Below, in pieces: positions 47,747 through 57,295 of a DNA stretch of 64,000 bases. Made by a program: the position numbers and the translations under genes. The stretch is from Flavobacteriales bacterium (GTDB taxonomy: Bacteria; Bacteroidota; Bacteroidia; Flavobacteriales_D; Sanyastnellaceae), in contig JAQWQB010000105.1 of assembly GCA_029245065.1 (NCBI GenBank), positions 62,001 to 126,000 on the forward strand, written 5' to 3'. The notes below the pieces were generated by a model. The model saw nothing but the letters and a program-made list of their open reading frames with translations, made no database searches and was not told the DNA's origin. Numbering within the stretch: position 1 is the first letter of the stretch; each line of letters starts with the position of its first letter.

Positions 47747-48422
47747 GGGCAAAGCCTTAATTGGTGTTTACGCCATTTGGGCCATCATCGAAATTTACCT
47801 CGAGACAATTCGATGGGATTATGAATTAATTCACTTGCTGTTCAAAGGAGGGCTCATGCCTATTTTGATGGCGTTCGTAGTTGTCAATAGAGCCATTCTA
47901 CCTAAAAACATCATTGGCTTTCTCATGAGCGCTTTGGCTTTTTCATGGATTGGTGATTTGCTGTTAACTCAAGGTGAAAACCCCAATTATTTCGTTTTTG
48001 GTCTAGGTGCTTTCTTGGTTGCTCACATTCTGTATGCAATGACCTTTACCAAGGCAATGCAAAAGAATCATGAACTCCTATTGATCAAGAAGTACCCAAT
48101 GATTATTGTCTTATTAGTAGGTGCATCAGGATTCATTTTTAAGGTGCTATTCCCGTACTTAGACGAGATGATTGTACCTGTTGCGTTATATACATCTGTC
48201 ATTACCGCCATGTGTTTGGCTGCCGTTGCCCGCAAGGAGAAAACACCATTCAAAAGTTGGTTGTTGGTCACCATAGGCGCGTTGATTTTTATGTTCTCAG
48301 ATAGTTTAATAGCCTTCAATAAGTTCCACGAACCCATTGCGTGGGCATCAATCATGATCATGTCGACTTACATTTTGGCGCAAGCGCTGATTGTAGTGGG
48401 TGTAATGAATCACGAGGCCTAA
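47730..48422 (+). CDS. YhhN/TMEM86-family lysoplasmalogenase-like membrane protein
   Basis: This 230-residue protein has about eight hydrophobic helices and the conserved family segments SWIGDLLLTQG, NYFVFGLGAFLVAHILY and FMFSDSLIAFNKF, the sites of conserved aspartates. Family members (animal TMEM86A/B and bacterial YhhN) hydrolyse the vinyl-ether bond of lysoplasmalogens to a fatty aldehyde and glycerophospho-base. The gene starts inside the end of the AGMO-like gene (17-bp overlap), so both are made together. It points to a shared role in ether-lipid metabolism. Confidence 0.85.
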   Translation: MKNSFKGKALIGVYAIWAIIEIYLETIRWDYELIHLLFKGGLMPILMAFVVVNRAILPKNIIGFLMSALAFSWIGDLLLTQGENPNYFVFGLGAFLVAHILYAMTFTKAMQKNHELLLIKKYPMIIVLLVGASGFIFKVLFPYLDEMIVPVALYTSVITAMCLAAVARKEKTPFKSWLLVTIGALIFMFSDSLIAFNKFHEPIAWASIMIMSTYILAQALIVVGVMNHEA

Positions 48423-48427
48423 AAAAA

Positions 48428-48448
48428 GGCAGTGCTTTGCGCACTGCC
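48428..48448 (-). terminator. intrinsic terminator
   Basis: Stem GGCAGTGC/GCACTGCC with a five-base loop; the minus strand continues into seven T residues. It ends the transcript of the large T9SS protein gene. Confidence 0.9.
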
Positions 48449-48455
48449 TCTTGAA

Positions 48456-51400
48456 TCACCGGATAATCAAACGTTCGTGCCATTTGTGTTGGCCGTCATC
48501 TGCCATGACGACGTACACGCCTGGAGCCAAACTTGCCGTGTTCACGTAGTAACGTTCGAACCCATCGAAAAAATGGTGTCTCTCTAAACAACACCTCCCT
48601 TGGGTATCGAACACGCTGATCACGGTTTGACCATCTAGTTGATCATTGTTCAGGTAAAAAGAGTCAGAAGCTGGATTGGGTGAAATGCGGAACACTGGGC
48701 GCTTTGAAGTGCTTTTTTCAAATGGAGCTTCGCCACAAAACGGATAGGTGATATCACCTGGAGCTTGAATGTGCGCACCGAAAGAGGCTGTTTCGGGTAA
48801 CCACGCCTCCGGCTGATCGAGTGGAAACTCCGGTGGCAGTTCAAAAACACTATCGGTTTCGTAGTATAGTTCAGTGAAGGCTAATCGAGCTAGATGATTG
48901 TCTAAGCGCGACACGTGTTCAAGCACACAAGATTGCTCTATGGCATCCAAACCGCATGCATCTGAAGATTCCAAGATATCCATTGCATCGTCATAACGAA
49001 GAGACGAAAGCGCAAATCGCACTTTATCTATTTCATTTAGAAACTGCTGCCGGTAATTCGGAAGATTGATGCTGGAGGCAGTTAATTTATTCATGGCTTG
49101 CTTTGTTAAATCCAAGGTCAAAGGAAATAGGACATCTTGTTCCGCATCGAACTGGACTATATCTCGTTCTAGCAGGACTGTTGATGAAATGAGTAGGTTT
49201 TTTCGAGCAGCATTCTTAACGCGTTGTACAAGTGGGTCGCTCAGATCATGGTCGTAAATGATTAATTCTGACAACAATGTAACAGCCAGTTCTTCATCTG
49301 GATTTTCGCCATAGTAGCTCATAAAACCCATGGCAACGTGCAGTGCATCAAGAATAGAAACCCCGTCGAAATGCTCACTAAAAATGAGCGGGTAATTCGA
49401 AGAGTTGCTTTTAACGGTCTCCACTTTTCCGGGTTTAATCGGGTCGTTTAATCCACAGCTAACAGTTGAAATCGGGTTTTTATCGACGAGTTTTAAATCA
49501 CAACCATCAAACATGATAATGGGTGTTGCGTAATCGCATTCGACATCAATCTGTTGGATGTCGTAGTGGTAGGAAAGAATGTTTCCCCCGTTTGGCCAAC
49601 CGTTCCGGTGTACGAACGATTTTGCTTTGCACTCCTCATTGCAATCTCCCAGAACACTACCCTCAAATAGAACCGCTGATGCGGTACCGAATTGATTGTG
49701 GCCGTTGAGCAAATCAAATGAAGCCGCGGCCGTCATTTTGATATGGATGTCGTTATTTGAGAAAACATTAAATCCGGCCCCTAAATCAGTACTTAGGTTA
49801 AGTTCGGTATAGGGGAATACTTCCACGGCGATGTTGTTTTGTGTAAACTCAGTGCATTTCAAGCGTACTTCGCCACCTTCTTTCTGAATGGCTGTATCAT
49901 AATTGTCGAAAACGCTTTCTCGTGCAAAGAGTGTCACATCTGAAATATCTGTGATCCCGTTTCCATTGCTATTCCCTTCAAACGTTGTTTCCAGAATATG
50001 AACGGTAAGACCCAAATTATCGGAAAACACATGTGAATTGATCATCTCACATCCGAAAAGACGGTACCCGCCTCCATGAACTTCAATGGTGGTTTCGGTG
50101 GCTTTGGAATCGACGATACGAAGTAGATCTGTTTCATAGGTACACGCAATCTCAAGCTTATGCATGGTGCAGTCAGAAAGGTGCGCACCGTCTGACAACC
50201 ATATGTGGTGTGAGTTATCAACCGCTTGCATCCGGACCTGGTCGAGCGACAGGTACGCGTTGGAGGTAATCAAGGTGTTCGACTCTAAATTGATAATACC
50301 TTCTTTAATGGTTAGTGCACCAAGGGTCCAATTCGTACGCATGCTACCTCCATCTTCAATGATGATGAGTTCTTGGGCTGCATGTGTGCCTGAGATAATC
50401 AATTCAGAAGAATGCGCTCCATGGATACTGAGCCCAGGGTTTCGGAATAGAAGTACACCGTTGTCATCGCCTACCATTCTTATTTCTGCTGTTAATTCTT
50501 CGGCAATACGGATCTCCCCTTCAATTTCTATGGTTGCTCCCTCGTGCACTTTGAAGATGGTCATGGCATTGAATAGCAAGTTGGCACCCTCTTTAATGAT
50601 AAGTCGGCTCCCTGGCAGCATTTCAAACGTTCCTCCATCCAATATGAGTTGACTACTTCGATCCAATTGAAGCGTGCTATTTGTATTCAGAACAATGGTG
50701 CCATTGGTACAGCTCATTGTGGCTGAATGGGGGGCAACGAGTCTTGCAGTTCGGTTAGATAGAGAACTGCCAATTTCCAACGCGCCTCCTTGGTGTATGT
50801 TCAGCTCATTGCCACAACCGGTGAGGCGTGCATTGAAGTGTGATGGGTTTTCAGAGATGGTATCTTCATCTTCGCCGAAGCCTAGAGGCTGGTCACCATT
50901 TATGTGGAGTAGACCGCCATCTTGGACGATTAAATTCGGAATTACAGGATACAAGTCTCCCGCTAAATTGAAGCTACCATTGTTGATGTCACTTGCGTCC
51001 AAACTTGGCCCTTCCAGCCCATTGGTTTGATCCAATTCGTTCAAAATAAATTCAATGGTTTCCCAAGTGATTTCACTGTGCTGCGAATTGTAGCTATGGG
51101 AGAGCCAATTGTCAAATGGACATTCGTCAGGGTAGCTATCCAAATGATCATCTACATGCAAATAATAAGCGCCTGTTGTTAATCCAAGTGCACTCGTAGA
51201 AGGAATGAAACAGTGCAATGTCTCGTATTCGTCAGGACTGATATAGCTATCACAATTAATGATCTCGTGTTCTTCCAGAGTGGCCAATTCGACATTGAGT
51301 TCATCCACCAATTGTTTCATTGAATTCCGTGTACCACCTGGAGCGTTGTCAATATGGGGTAAGTTGTTTGAGACTTGTGCTACAGCGCTAAATCCGTTGT

Positions 51401-53078
51401 TCGAAAATAGCCCACCAATAATGCAGAACAAGTCGTTTCCACATTCTACAATTGAGGAATATTCTCCTTCGAAAATGACATTGTGAGTTGGTGAAGCGAG
51501 GTCGTGGTAAGCATCGCCTGGCGCGGCGACGATGCGCATTTTGAACAAGCTTTCTCCCAAGAAGGTGCATTCATAATCCAATAAAGAGGAACCGGAGTTG
51601 ATGTCTAGTAATTCTGCAGACCCACTGCCATTCGCAATAGCTAAGTTGCGCGTATAAGCAGGAAACCCAAGGTCGTTTAGTTCGGATAAATAGGCTTCAT
51701 GGGGTTCATTTCCCAACACGTGGGCAATGAGTAATTCCCGAGTAGCTGGACGTTCGAGGTAGTACTGCACAAAGGCTTGTGCTCCTTGGTTAAATTCATT
51801 GGCGTAGTAAAGCGCATGTTGAAGTCCAAATGGAAGGTTAGCACCAGCGTGAGGAGAGTCAAGCGATATATAGTGGCTACTGCAGTGTGGAATCCCTTGT
51901 TTTTCCATTTTTGCCAAGGCCATACGGCAAATTTGGCCTCCCATACTTGCTCCTGCGATCACCGTTTCATATGCACCAGTTCGGTGCTCATTAATGCGTT
52001 CAATTAAATCAATTAGCAGTTGGCTATTTTGACTTATGGAAGCCGCGCCATCTTCAAAATCCAATAGAATCAGGTCAAAGCCTCTTGCCCTTAAGTCATC
52101 TAACAAAACGGGCATGTTGGCAAGAAAAGGATAGTTGATAGATGCACCACTTGTGAATTCATACCAGCCAAACTGACCATTCCGCAACACGTTGATTTCT
52201 TGCCCAAAGTCGATTCCTTCGACAAACACAAAAGGCCGATCGAAAATACCATCGTCACTCATTAACGTGTAGGCATTACCACGCATCACTTCGCCCTCAG
52301 CTTCGGAACTAAACTGCCAAGGGAAAGCGGGGTTGTTATAAGACCAAGGAGGTAGTTCCGGATTCGGAAATGAAGAAGCACCACCAGCCGATTTTAATTC
52401 TAAAAAAGTGGTGAATTCTTCGCCATTTCTTTCACCCTTGATACGAATGGTCTTCGCAGACATGTCATCGTTGTACGAAACGCCAATGGTTTCTCCCACG
52501 TTGAAAGAGCGGTAACCAAAACCATCGTCTGGATCAATTTGAATGTTCGTTAAGCTTTCGGTCCTATTCGAAATGTAATTTGAAGGGGGAAGTGTAAAAA
52601 GGTAGTCGCCTCCGTTGTGGTCCAGTAAGTCAATGTACCCAAAGAATGCTCCTTGAACCACATAGGGATTTCCTTCTCCACTTTCATCAGAGTAGGCTTC
52701 TTCGCCTGCTACAATCATGCCCGAAGAAAATGCCGTTTCTGAAAAAGTGGTGTAGTCAATATCGGCGAGAATCAACGGAATGCTTGTAGAAGATTGCTTG
52801 ACTGTTTTTCCAGCTTCGTCCAATGCAATCATGGTTTGGAAAAAAGCATTCGTGAAGTCGGCTTTTTCGAATGAAAACAACAGTTGACGTTGTTCATTTC
52901 GTGTTAGAATGGGTATTTCATTCAAGCCATTAGGTGGTGTGCCTTTTGCCATGGAAGCTGGCCAAAACAGCTCTGTTTGAAAATCGGTAGACGGTAAATT
53001 TTCAAATGGAGCGGGTAGTTGCGCCGTTCCTGCCAAATGAAAAAGCATGGCAAAAAGGAGGAAGGGTGTTCCTTTCAT
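48456..53078 (-). CDS. giant T9SS-secreted protein: alpha/beta-hydrolase, beta-helix, sorting domain
   Basis: 1540 residues. A signal peptide (MKGTPFLLFAMLFHLAGTAQ) is followed by an alpha/beta-hydrolase-like domain whose nucleophile elbow is GASMGG with S378, preceded by the oxyanion-region segment FVFVEGIDFG. Then comes a long stretch of short repeated strands (LILDGGTFEM, LIIKEGANLLF, IEIEGEIRIAEE) typical of right-handed beta-helices, a helical segment, and a type A sorting domain at the C-terminus (RISPNPASDSFYLNN). The first domain suggests lipase or esterase activity; the helix may bind polysaccharide. The substrate is unknown. A 36-bp repeat element lies 79 bp upstream of the ATG. Confidence 0.82.
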   Translation of the reverse strand: MKGTPFLLFAMLFHLAGTAQLPAPFENLPSTDFQTELFWPASMAKGTPPNGLNEIPILTRNEQRQLLFSFEKADFTNAFFQTMIALDEAGKTVKQSSTSIPLILADIDYTTFSETAFSSGMIVAGEEAYSDESGEGNPYVVQGAFFGYIDLLDHNGGDYLFTLPPSNYISNRTESLTNIQIDPDDGFGYRSFNVGETIGVSYNDDMSAKTIRIKGERNGEEFTTFLELKSAGGASSFPNPELPPWSYNNPAFPWQFSSEAEGEVMRGNAYTLMSDDGIFDRPFVFVEGIDFGQEINVLRNGQFGWYEFTSGASINYPFLANMPVLLDDLRARGFDLILLDFEDGAASISQNSQLLIDLIERINEHRTGAYETVIAGASMGGQICRMALAKMEKQGIPHCSSHYISLDSPHAGANLPFGLQHALYYANEFNQGAQAFVQYYLERPATRELLIAHVLGNEPHEAYLSELNDLGFPAYTRNLAIANGSGSAELLDINSGSSLLDYECTFLGESLFKMRIVAAPGDAYHDLASPTHNVIFEGEYSSIVECGNDLFCIIGGLFSNNGFSAVAQVSNNLPHIDNAPGGTRNSMKQLVDELNVELATLEEHEIINCDSYISPDEYETLHCFIPSTSALGLTTGAYYLHVDDHLDSYPDECPFDNWLSHSYNSQHSEITWETIEFILNELDQTNGLEGPSLDASDINNGSFNLAGDLYPVIPNLIVQDGGLLHINGDQPLGFGEDEDTISENPSHFNARLTGCGNELNIHQGGALEIGSSLSNRTARLVAPHSATMSCTNGTIVLNTNSTLQLDRSSQLILDGGTFEMLPGSRLIIKEGANLLFNAMTIFKVHEGATIEIEGEIRIAEELTAEIRMVGDDNGVLLFRNPGLSIHGAHSSELIISGTHAAQELIIIEDGGSMRTNWTLGALTIKEGIINLESNTLITSNAYLSLDQVRMQAVDNSHHIWLSDGAHLSDCTMHKLEIACTYETDLLRIVDSKATETTIEVHGGGYRLFGCEMINSHVFSDNLGLTVHILETTFEGNSNGNGITDISDVTLFARESVFDNYDTAIQKEGGEVRLKCTEFTQNNIAVEVFPYTELNLSTDLGAGFNVFSNNDIHIKMTAAASFDLLNGHNQFGTASAVLFEGSVLGDCNEECKAKSFVHRNGWPNGGNILSYHYDIQQIDVECDYATPIIMFDGCDLKLVDKNPISTVSCGLNDPIKPGKVETVKSNSSNYPLIFSEHFDGVSILDALHVAMGFMSYYGENPDEELAVTLLSELIIYDHDLSDPLVQRVKNAARKNLLISSTVLLERDIVQFDAEQDVLFPLTLDLTKQAMNKLTASSINLPNYRQQFLNEIDKVRFALSSLRYDDAMDILESSDACGLDAIEQSCVLEHVSRLDNHLARLAFTELYYETDSVFELPPEFPLDQPEAWLPETASFGAHIQAPGDITYPFCGEAPFEKSTSKRPVFRISPNPASDSFYLNNDQLDGQTVISVFDTQGRCCLERHHFFDGFERYYVNTASLAPGVYVVMADDGQHKWHERLIIR

Positions 53079-53156
53079 GTTCAGTAGGTTTAAGTTTAAT
53101 TTGAAGCATCAGATGTGCTTCTCCTACCGAAAGTATGAGTGATAAATTCTCGTCCG

Positions 53157-53195
53157 ACAACGGTTTTGTAGACGACTGAAAGAACTTTGTAGACG
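53157..53195. repeat. 36-bp element with 21-bp-phased direct repeat, copy B
   Basis: Contains TTTTGTAGACG at 53164 and CTTTGTAGACG at 53185, a 10-of-11 direct repeat with a 21-bp period. The block matches copy A at 20330-20365 in 29 of 36 positions. It lies 79 bp upstream of the ATG of the large T9SS gene (on the opposite strand), and so could act as an upstream operator. Confidence 0.6.
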
Positions 53196-53197
53196 GG

Positions 53198-55018
53198 CTA
53201 TTTTATGACATCACCCCGTAGCGCACGGAATCTTTTTCGCGCTTCAACCACGTACAAGCTACCTGGGTATTCAACCAAAAGGCGCTCATAGTATTCTTGC
53301 GCTTTCAACTCATCTAGGTATACATAATGGTGCAGTTCAGCCAATTGGAAAAGGGCGTCATCCGCAAGAATGTCCATGAAATGAAGGGATACGATTTCTT
53401 CAAGGAGGGTTTCCGCTTTTGAATGATCACCCACGCGCATGGCCATGTCGCTCTTAAGCATAAGAATTTCGTCCTTCAACGTATGAGCGGGCCACACTTC
53501 TAACAAAGAATCAACCTTGGCCAGTGCTTCATCATACCTGTTTTGAAAAGATAGTAAGTCCGCTTGAGCGTATAACATCATGGGTACCACGGTGGTGTCC
53601 ATGTTGAAATTATCGGTAATCAGCAAGCTCAGATCAATCGCATCATTTGAGATCAACTTTGTAGTACTAGCTTTGAGAACGTCTAGTTGAGCTTGTGCCC
53701 ATTCAAAATCGCCAGTGAAATAAGAGATGCGCGCGTTTCGGAATTTCGCTTCATGCCCTAAAGGGTCTTCTTTGAATTGGAGTTCTACTTGTGAGTACAG
53801 CAACGAAGCATCCCAAATATCTCCCTCGAGCAGTTGAATATCTGCTAACTCCAGTTTACACACAGCCTGGATTTTTCCGTAGAGACCAGGCACTTGAATT
53901 GCTTCCTCAAGCGTGGTCATGGCTTTTTCTGGGTCACCAAGGTTGAACGCGTATATGTGCGACAACTCCTTCATCATTATGGCAGTGTCAGATGTCTTAC
54001 CTAATTCAGTCAATGATTGTTCATACTGGGCTGCAAGTGCTGCGAATGCCTCTTTATCAGGAGTGGGCTCATCGTTTAACTCAGCTAAACGGGCTTCCAA
54101 CATTTCTGAAATGGCCGTTGTGTAGTACTCGTTGGATGGTCCTTTAGCGGCTACATACTCATAGGCTTCTCGAGCTGTGCGGTAGTCTGCACTTCCGCGA
54201 GCCATGTTTCCGATTTCCATTACCCGCAAACCCGTTTCGTTCAACCGTTTGTCCAAGGCTTGCGCTTGAACTAATGACGAAGCAAAATCTTTGCGTTGGT
54301 TGAAAATCCAGATTAACAGTTCATTGTAAATGGTCTGGTCTGGAAAGCGTTGAATTCGCTTGATGAGTTTAACACGAAGCATGTCGTAGTTCTCATCGTT
54401 CGAGTGGACGCTCAAATTTCTATTGAGGGAGTTTTGAACGGTTTGGATGTAACGCGGACTGGTAATCAAGAGATCCATGAAAGAATCAACCATCTCCTCG
54501 TAATTCCCCATCATTCCATTGACATTGGCGATTTCGTAGTTGAACTCGTAGCCGTCAGCGGTATTCTTTCTGCCCTTGTTGTAGGTCGCCAGGGCGTAGT
54601 CGTACATAGATAATTTGATGAAAGCATTGGCCAACTGAATGGTTGGGCTTCGGCCAGGCTGTAGCGCTTTTAACGCATCGTCGAATTCTTCTTGAGCCTT
54701 TTCATCGTCATTGAATTGAAGGTAAAGTGAGCCGAGATCAACATGTGCGTTTGCTGTGTTGTTCTTACTTCGAAGTTTTTTCTTCACGAGTTTTTCAGCC
54801 GCTTCAAATTCATTTAATGCGACCAATGTACCCAAATACTTCTCGTACACCTTGTTGGACTGATTGCTCTTCCAAATCTTGTCGTAATAGAGTTTGGCAG
54901 ATGAATACTCGCCATTTTTATAGTAGTATTCGGCCAGCTCTAAATCTGACTGTGCAAAGCTCGTAACGCTGACGAAGAGCGCTAAAATGAGGGTGATATA
55001 GTTGATGTGTTTTTTCAA
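53198..55018 (-). CDS. exported TPR-repeat protein
   Basis: This 606-residue protein has a signal peptide (residues 1-22, KKHINYITLILALFVSV) and many TPR-like helical repeats (AEYYYKNGEYSSAKLYYDK, AQEEFDDAL, YDEALAKVDSLLEVWP, AQEYYERLLVEYPGS). TPR proteins act as protein-protein scaffolds; the partner may be the lipoprotein encoded just upstream. The start codon is TTG, overlapping the upstream stop as TTGA; no ATG or GTG lies in the signal region. Function otherwise unknown. Confidence 0.85.
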   Translation of the reverse strand: MKKHINYITLILALFVSVTSFAQSDLELAEYYYKNGEYSSAKLYYDKIWKSNQSNKVYEKYLGTLVALNEFEAAEKLVKKKLRSKNNTANAHVDLGSLYLQFNDDEKAQEEFDDALKALQPGRSPTIQLANAFIKLSMYDYALATYNKGRKNTADGYEFNYEIANVNGMMGNYEEMVDSFMDLLITSPRYIQTVQNSLNRNLSVHSNDENYDMLRVKLIKRIQRFPDQTIYNELLIWIFNQRKDFASSLVQAQALDKRLNETGLRVMEIGNMARGSADYRTAREAYEYVAAKGPSNEYYTTAISEMLEARLAELNDEPTPDKEAFAALAAQYEQSLTELGKTSDTAIMMKELSHIYAFNLGDPEKAMTTLEEAIQVPGLYGKIQAVCKLELADIQLLEGDIWDASLLYSQVELQFKEDPLGHEAKFRNARISYFTGDFEWAQAQLDVLKASTTKLISNDAIDLSLLITDNFNMDTTVVPMMLYAQADLLSFQNRYDEALAKVDSLLEVWPAHTLKDEILMLKSDMAMRVGDHSKAETLLEEIVSLHFMDILADDALFQLAELHHYVYLDELKAQEYYERLLVEYPGSLYVVEARKRFRALRGDVIK

Positions 55019-55578
55019 TTAACTAGGGTGTCTCCGAGTATTGTACGTACAGATCCTTCCAAACGTTCGAATTCTGAAGTAGCTTCTTCTGCGTAACCAA
55101 TCGTGGAATTAATTTGTTCAATCAATGCACTAGCAACACGAGATTCTACCGCGTACTGTTTCGAAACGTATTCTGCGTTGATTTCATTGCCCATGCCATC
55201 TTCCGTAGCAGCTGTGTTCAATGCTTCTTTGAATTGAGTCAGCTGGTTCAACGTTCGTTCTGTTTCTCTAAGAATCTGTGTATTGCGTTTCGGGAAGTCT
55301 TTAATCAAACGCTTTGCGCTGTTGTATTCACTGAACACAACAGCATCTTCTTCAGACATTTGACCTTTAAATTTCATGGTCATTTTACTCATGTCTTCTT
55401 TGATGATGCCCAATATCATTTCTGTTCGCTGAGCGTCCAATTGCGCGTAACGCTCTTGAGCAGACAACACTTCTTGGTGCAACGAATCAATCTGCTTTAC
55501 TTCTGTTGTAAAACGATTGGTGTTGGTGGAACACGATGCGAGGCACCAAACGAAAAGCACTAGAATTATTCCCTTCAT
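55015..55578 (-). CDS. small lipoprotein, unknown function
   Basis: This 187-residue protein has a lipoprotein signal (VLFVWCLASC) and a helical, coiled-coil-prone body (EVLSAQERYAQLDAQRTEM). It overlaps the TPR gene by four bases (TTGA), so the two are probably co-translated and may form an envelope complex. No specific family recognised. Confidence 0.75.
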   Translation of the reverse strand: MKGIILVLFVWCLASCSTNTNRFTTEVKQIDSLHQEVLSAQERYAQLDAQRTEMILGIIKEDMSKMTMKFKGQMSEEDAVVFSEYNSAKRLIKDFPKRNTQILRETERTLNQLTQFKEALNTAATEDGMGNEINAEYVSKQYAVESRVASALIEQINSTIGYAEEATSEFERLEGSVRTILGDTLVN

Positions 55579-55662
55579 TTTGACTTGTTAGAATGAGCAT
55601 GGAAGATACGCATTCAGCTGTTTAAGTGCAGCAATGTGCATGCCAAAAATTCGGAAATACGT

Positions 55663-56934
55663 TTACGAAATGTAGTCGAATCCAGTATACGGACGTAACG
55701 CTTCAGGAATTCGAATTCCCTTTTCATCTTGATTGTTTTCAAGAAGAGCTGCAACAATTCGTGGCAGGGCAAGAGCACTTCCGTTCAACGTGTGTACCAA
55801 ATGCGTTTTTCCATCTTCCCCTTTGTACCTCGCTTTTATTCTGTTTGATTGGTAGGTTTCGAAGTTAGAAATTGAAGAAACTTCTAGCCAACGGCCTTGT
55901 CCAGCTGACCAAACTTCTAAATCGAAGGTAAGGGCAGAAGCGAAAGTGAGGTCTCCACCACAAAGGCGAAGTGTGCGGTAGGGCAGCTCCAATTTTTCGA
56001 GCAATCCTTGCACATATTCTATCATGGTCTTCTGCGTGTCATATGAGTTGTCAGGGTGCTCAATAGCAACGATCTCGACCTTGTCAAACTGATGGAGTCT
56101 ATTTAAACCTCTTACGTCTTTACCATAAGAGCCTGCTTCTCTTCGGAAACAAGGAGTGTATCCTGTGAGTTTGATTGGAAAGTCTCCCTCTTTGAGGATG
56201 ACATCTCTGAACACATTCGTCAACGGAACCTCTGCTGTTGGGATGAGGTATAGGTCATCTGCTGGCATGTAATACATCTGACCTTCTTTGTCAGGAAGAC
56301 TACCTGTGCCAATCCCAGAAGCTTCGTTCACTAGAAGTGGCGGCATGTATTCTGTATAGCCCGCATCCGTAGCGTTGTCTAGGAAAAATTGAATCAACGC
56401 ACGTTGAAGTTTTGCTCCTTTCCCTTTGTACAAAGGAAATCCAGCGCCAGTGATTTTCACGCCAAGTTCAAAATCGATTAAACCGTAACGCTCCGTTAAT
56501 TCCCAATGAGGAACTGCGTTGTCAGCAAGCACGGGCTTGGTGCCCCATTCACTTTCCACTTGGTTGTCTTCATCAGACATTCCGAGGGGAACAGATGGGT
56601 GAGGAACATTTGGTAGCTTGTACAGCAGCTGTTTAAGCTCTTCGTCAATTTGACCCTGTTTCTCTTTTAGTTCGTGAGAGCGTTCTTTGAGGTCAACTGT
56701 TTTGACCTTCATCGCCTCAGCTTCTTCACGCTTTCCAGACTTAAATAGGTTCCCAATTTCTTTCGAAATGGAGTTGCTTTCAGCAAGTACAGCATCTAAC
56801 TCTGATTGACACGCTCTGCGGTTTTCGTCCTCCTTGAGAATGGCATCGAGTGTTTCGCCTGCTTGCAAGTTTCTCTTCGCAAGGGCTTTTTCAATTTCAT
56901 CGCGTTTGTTGCGAATATCTGTTAGCGTAAGCAT
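55663..56934 (-). CDS. serS: seryl-tRNA synthetase
   Basis: This 423-residue class II synthetase charges tRNA-Ser. It has the N-terminal tRNA-binding coiled coil (about residues 30-110), motif 2 (FRREAGSYGKDVRGLNRLHQ) and motif 3 (LNGSALALPRIVAALLEN). Full length. No clear promoter is seen immediately upstream, so it may be read from the ribosomal protein operon. Confidence 0.97.
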   Translation of the reverse strand: MLTLTDIRNKRDEIEKALAKRNLQAGETLDAILKEDENRRACQSELDAVLAESNSISKEIGNLFKSGKREEAEAMKVKTVDLKERSHELKEKQGQIDEELKQLLYKLPNVPHPSVPLGMSDEDNQVESEWGTKPVLADNAVPHWELTERYGLIDFELGVKITGAGFPLYKGKGAKLQRALIQFFLDNATDAGYTEYMPPLLVNEASGIGTGSLPDKEGQMYYMPADDLYLIPTAEVPLTNVFRDVILKEGDFPIKLTGYTPCFRREAGSYGKDVRGLNRLHQFDKVEIVAIEHPDNSYDTQKTMIEYVQGLLEKLELPYRTLRLCGGDLTFASALTFDLEVWSAGQGRWLEVSSISNFETYQSNRIKARYKGEDGKTHLVHTLNGSALALPRIVAALLENNQDEKGIRIPEALRPYTGFDYIS

Positions 56935-56967
56935 AGTAGGGGAATTCTAAAAGTTGCTGGAAATGAC

Positions 56968-56995
56968 AAACTCCCAACCGAAAGGAAGGGAGTTT
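56968..56995 (-). terminator. possible terminator hairpin after rpmA
   Basis: Stem AAACTCCC/GGGAGTTT with a 12-base loop. The T-run after it on the minus strand is short (GTCATTT), so termination is probably partial. Confidence 0.45.
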
Positions 56996-57020
56996 GAAAA
57001 ATGCTATTTATAGTCGAAGT

Positions 57021-57284
57021 TTAGTTTACTTCGAACGGCTTAACCGTAACGAAACTGCGATCATTGCGCTTCTTGCGAAACTCAACTACACCGTCTGTAA
57101 GTGCATACAATGTATGATCCTTCCCGATTCCAACATTGTCACCTGGGTGATGCTTAGTACCACGCTGACGAACAATAATGTTCCCAGCAAGACAAGCTTG
57201 ACCACCAAAGATTTTCACTCCAAGTCGTTTCGACTCTGATTCACGTCCGTTCTTCGAACTACCTGCTCCTTTCTTGTGTGCCAT
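57021..57284 (-). CDS. rpmA: 50S ribosomal protein L27
   Basis: This 87-residue protein begins [20 protein letters not shown] and contains [20 protein letters not shown], diagnostic of bL27, whose N-terminus reaches the peptidyl transferase centre. It lies 11 bp after rplU in the usual L21-L27 order. Confidence 0.98.
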   Translation of the reverse strand: MAHKKGAGSSKNGRESESKRLGVKIFGGQACLAGNIIVRQRGTKHHPGDNVGIGKDHTLYALTDGVVEFRKKRNDRSFVTVKPFEVN

Positions 57285-57295
57285 GTTCTTTCAGT

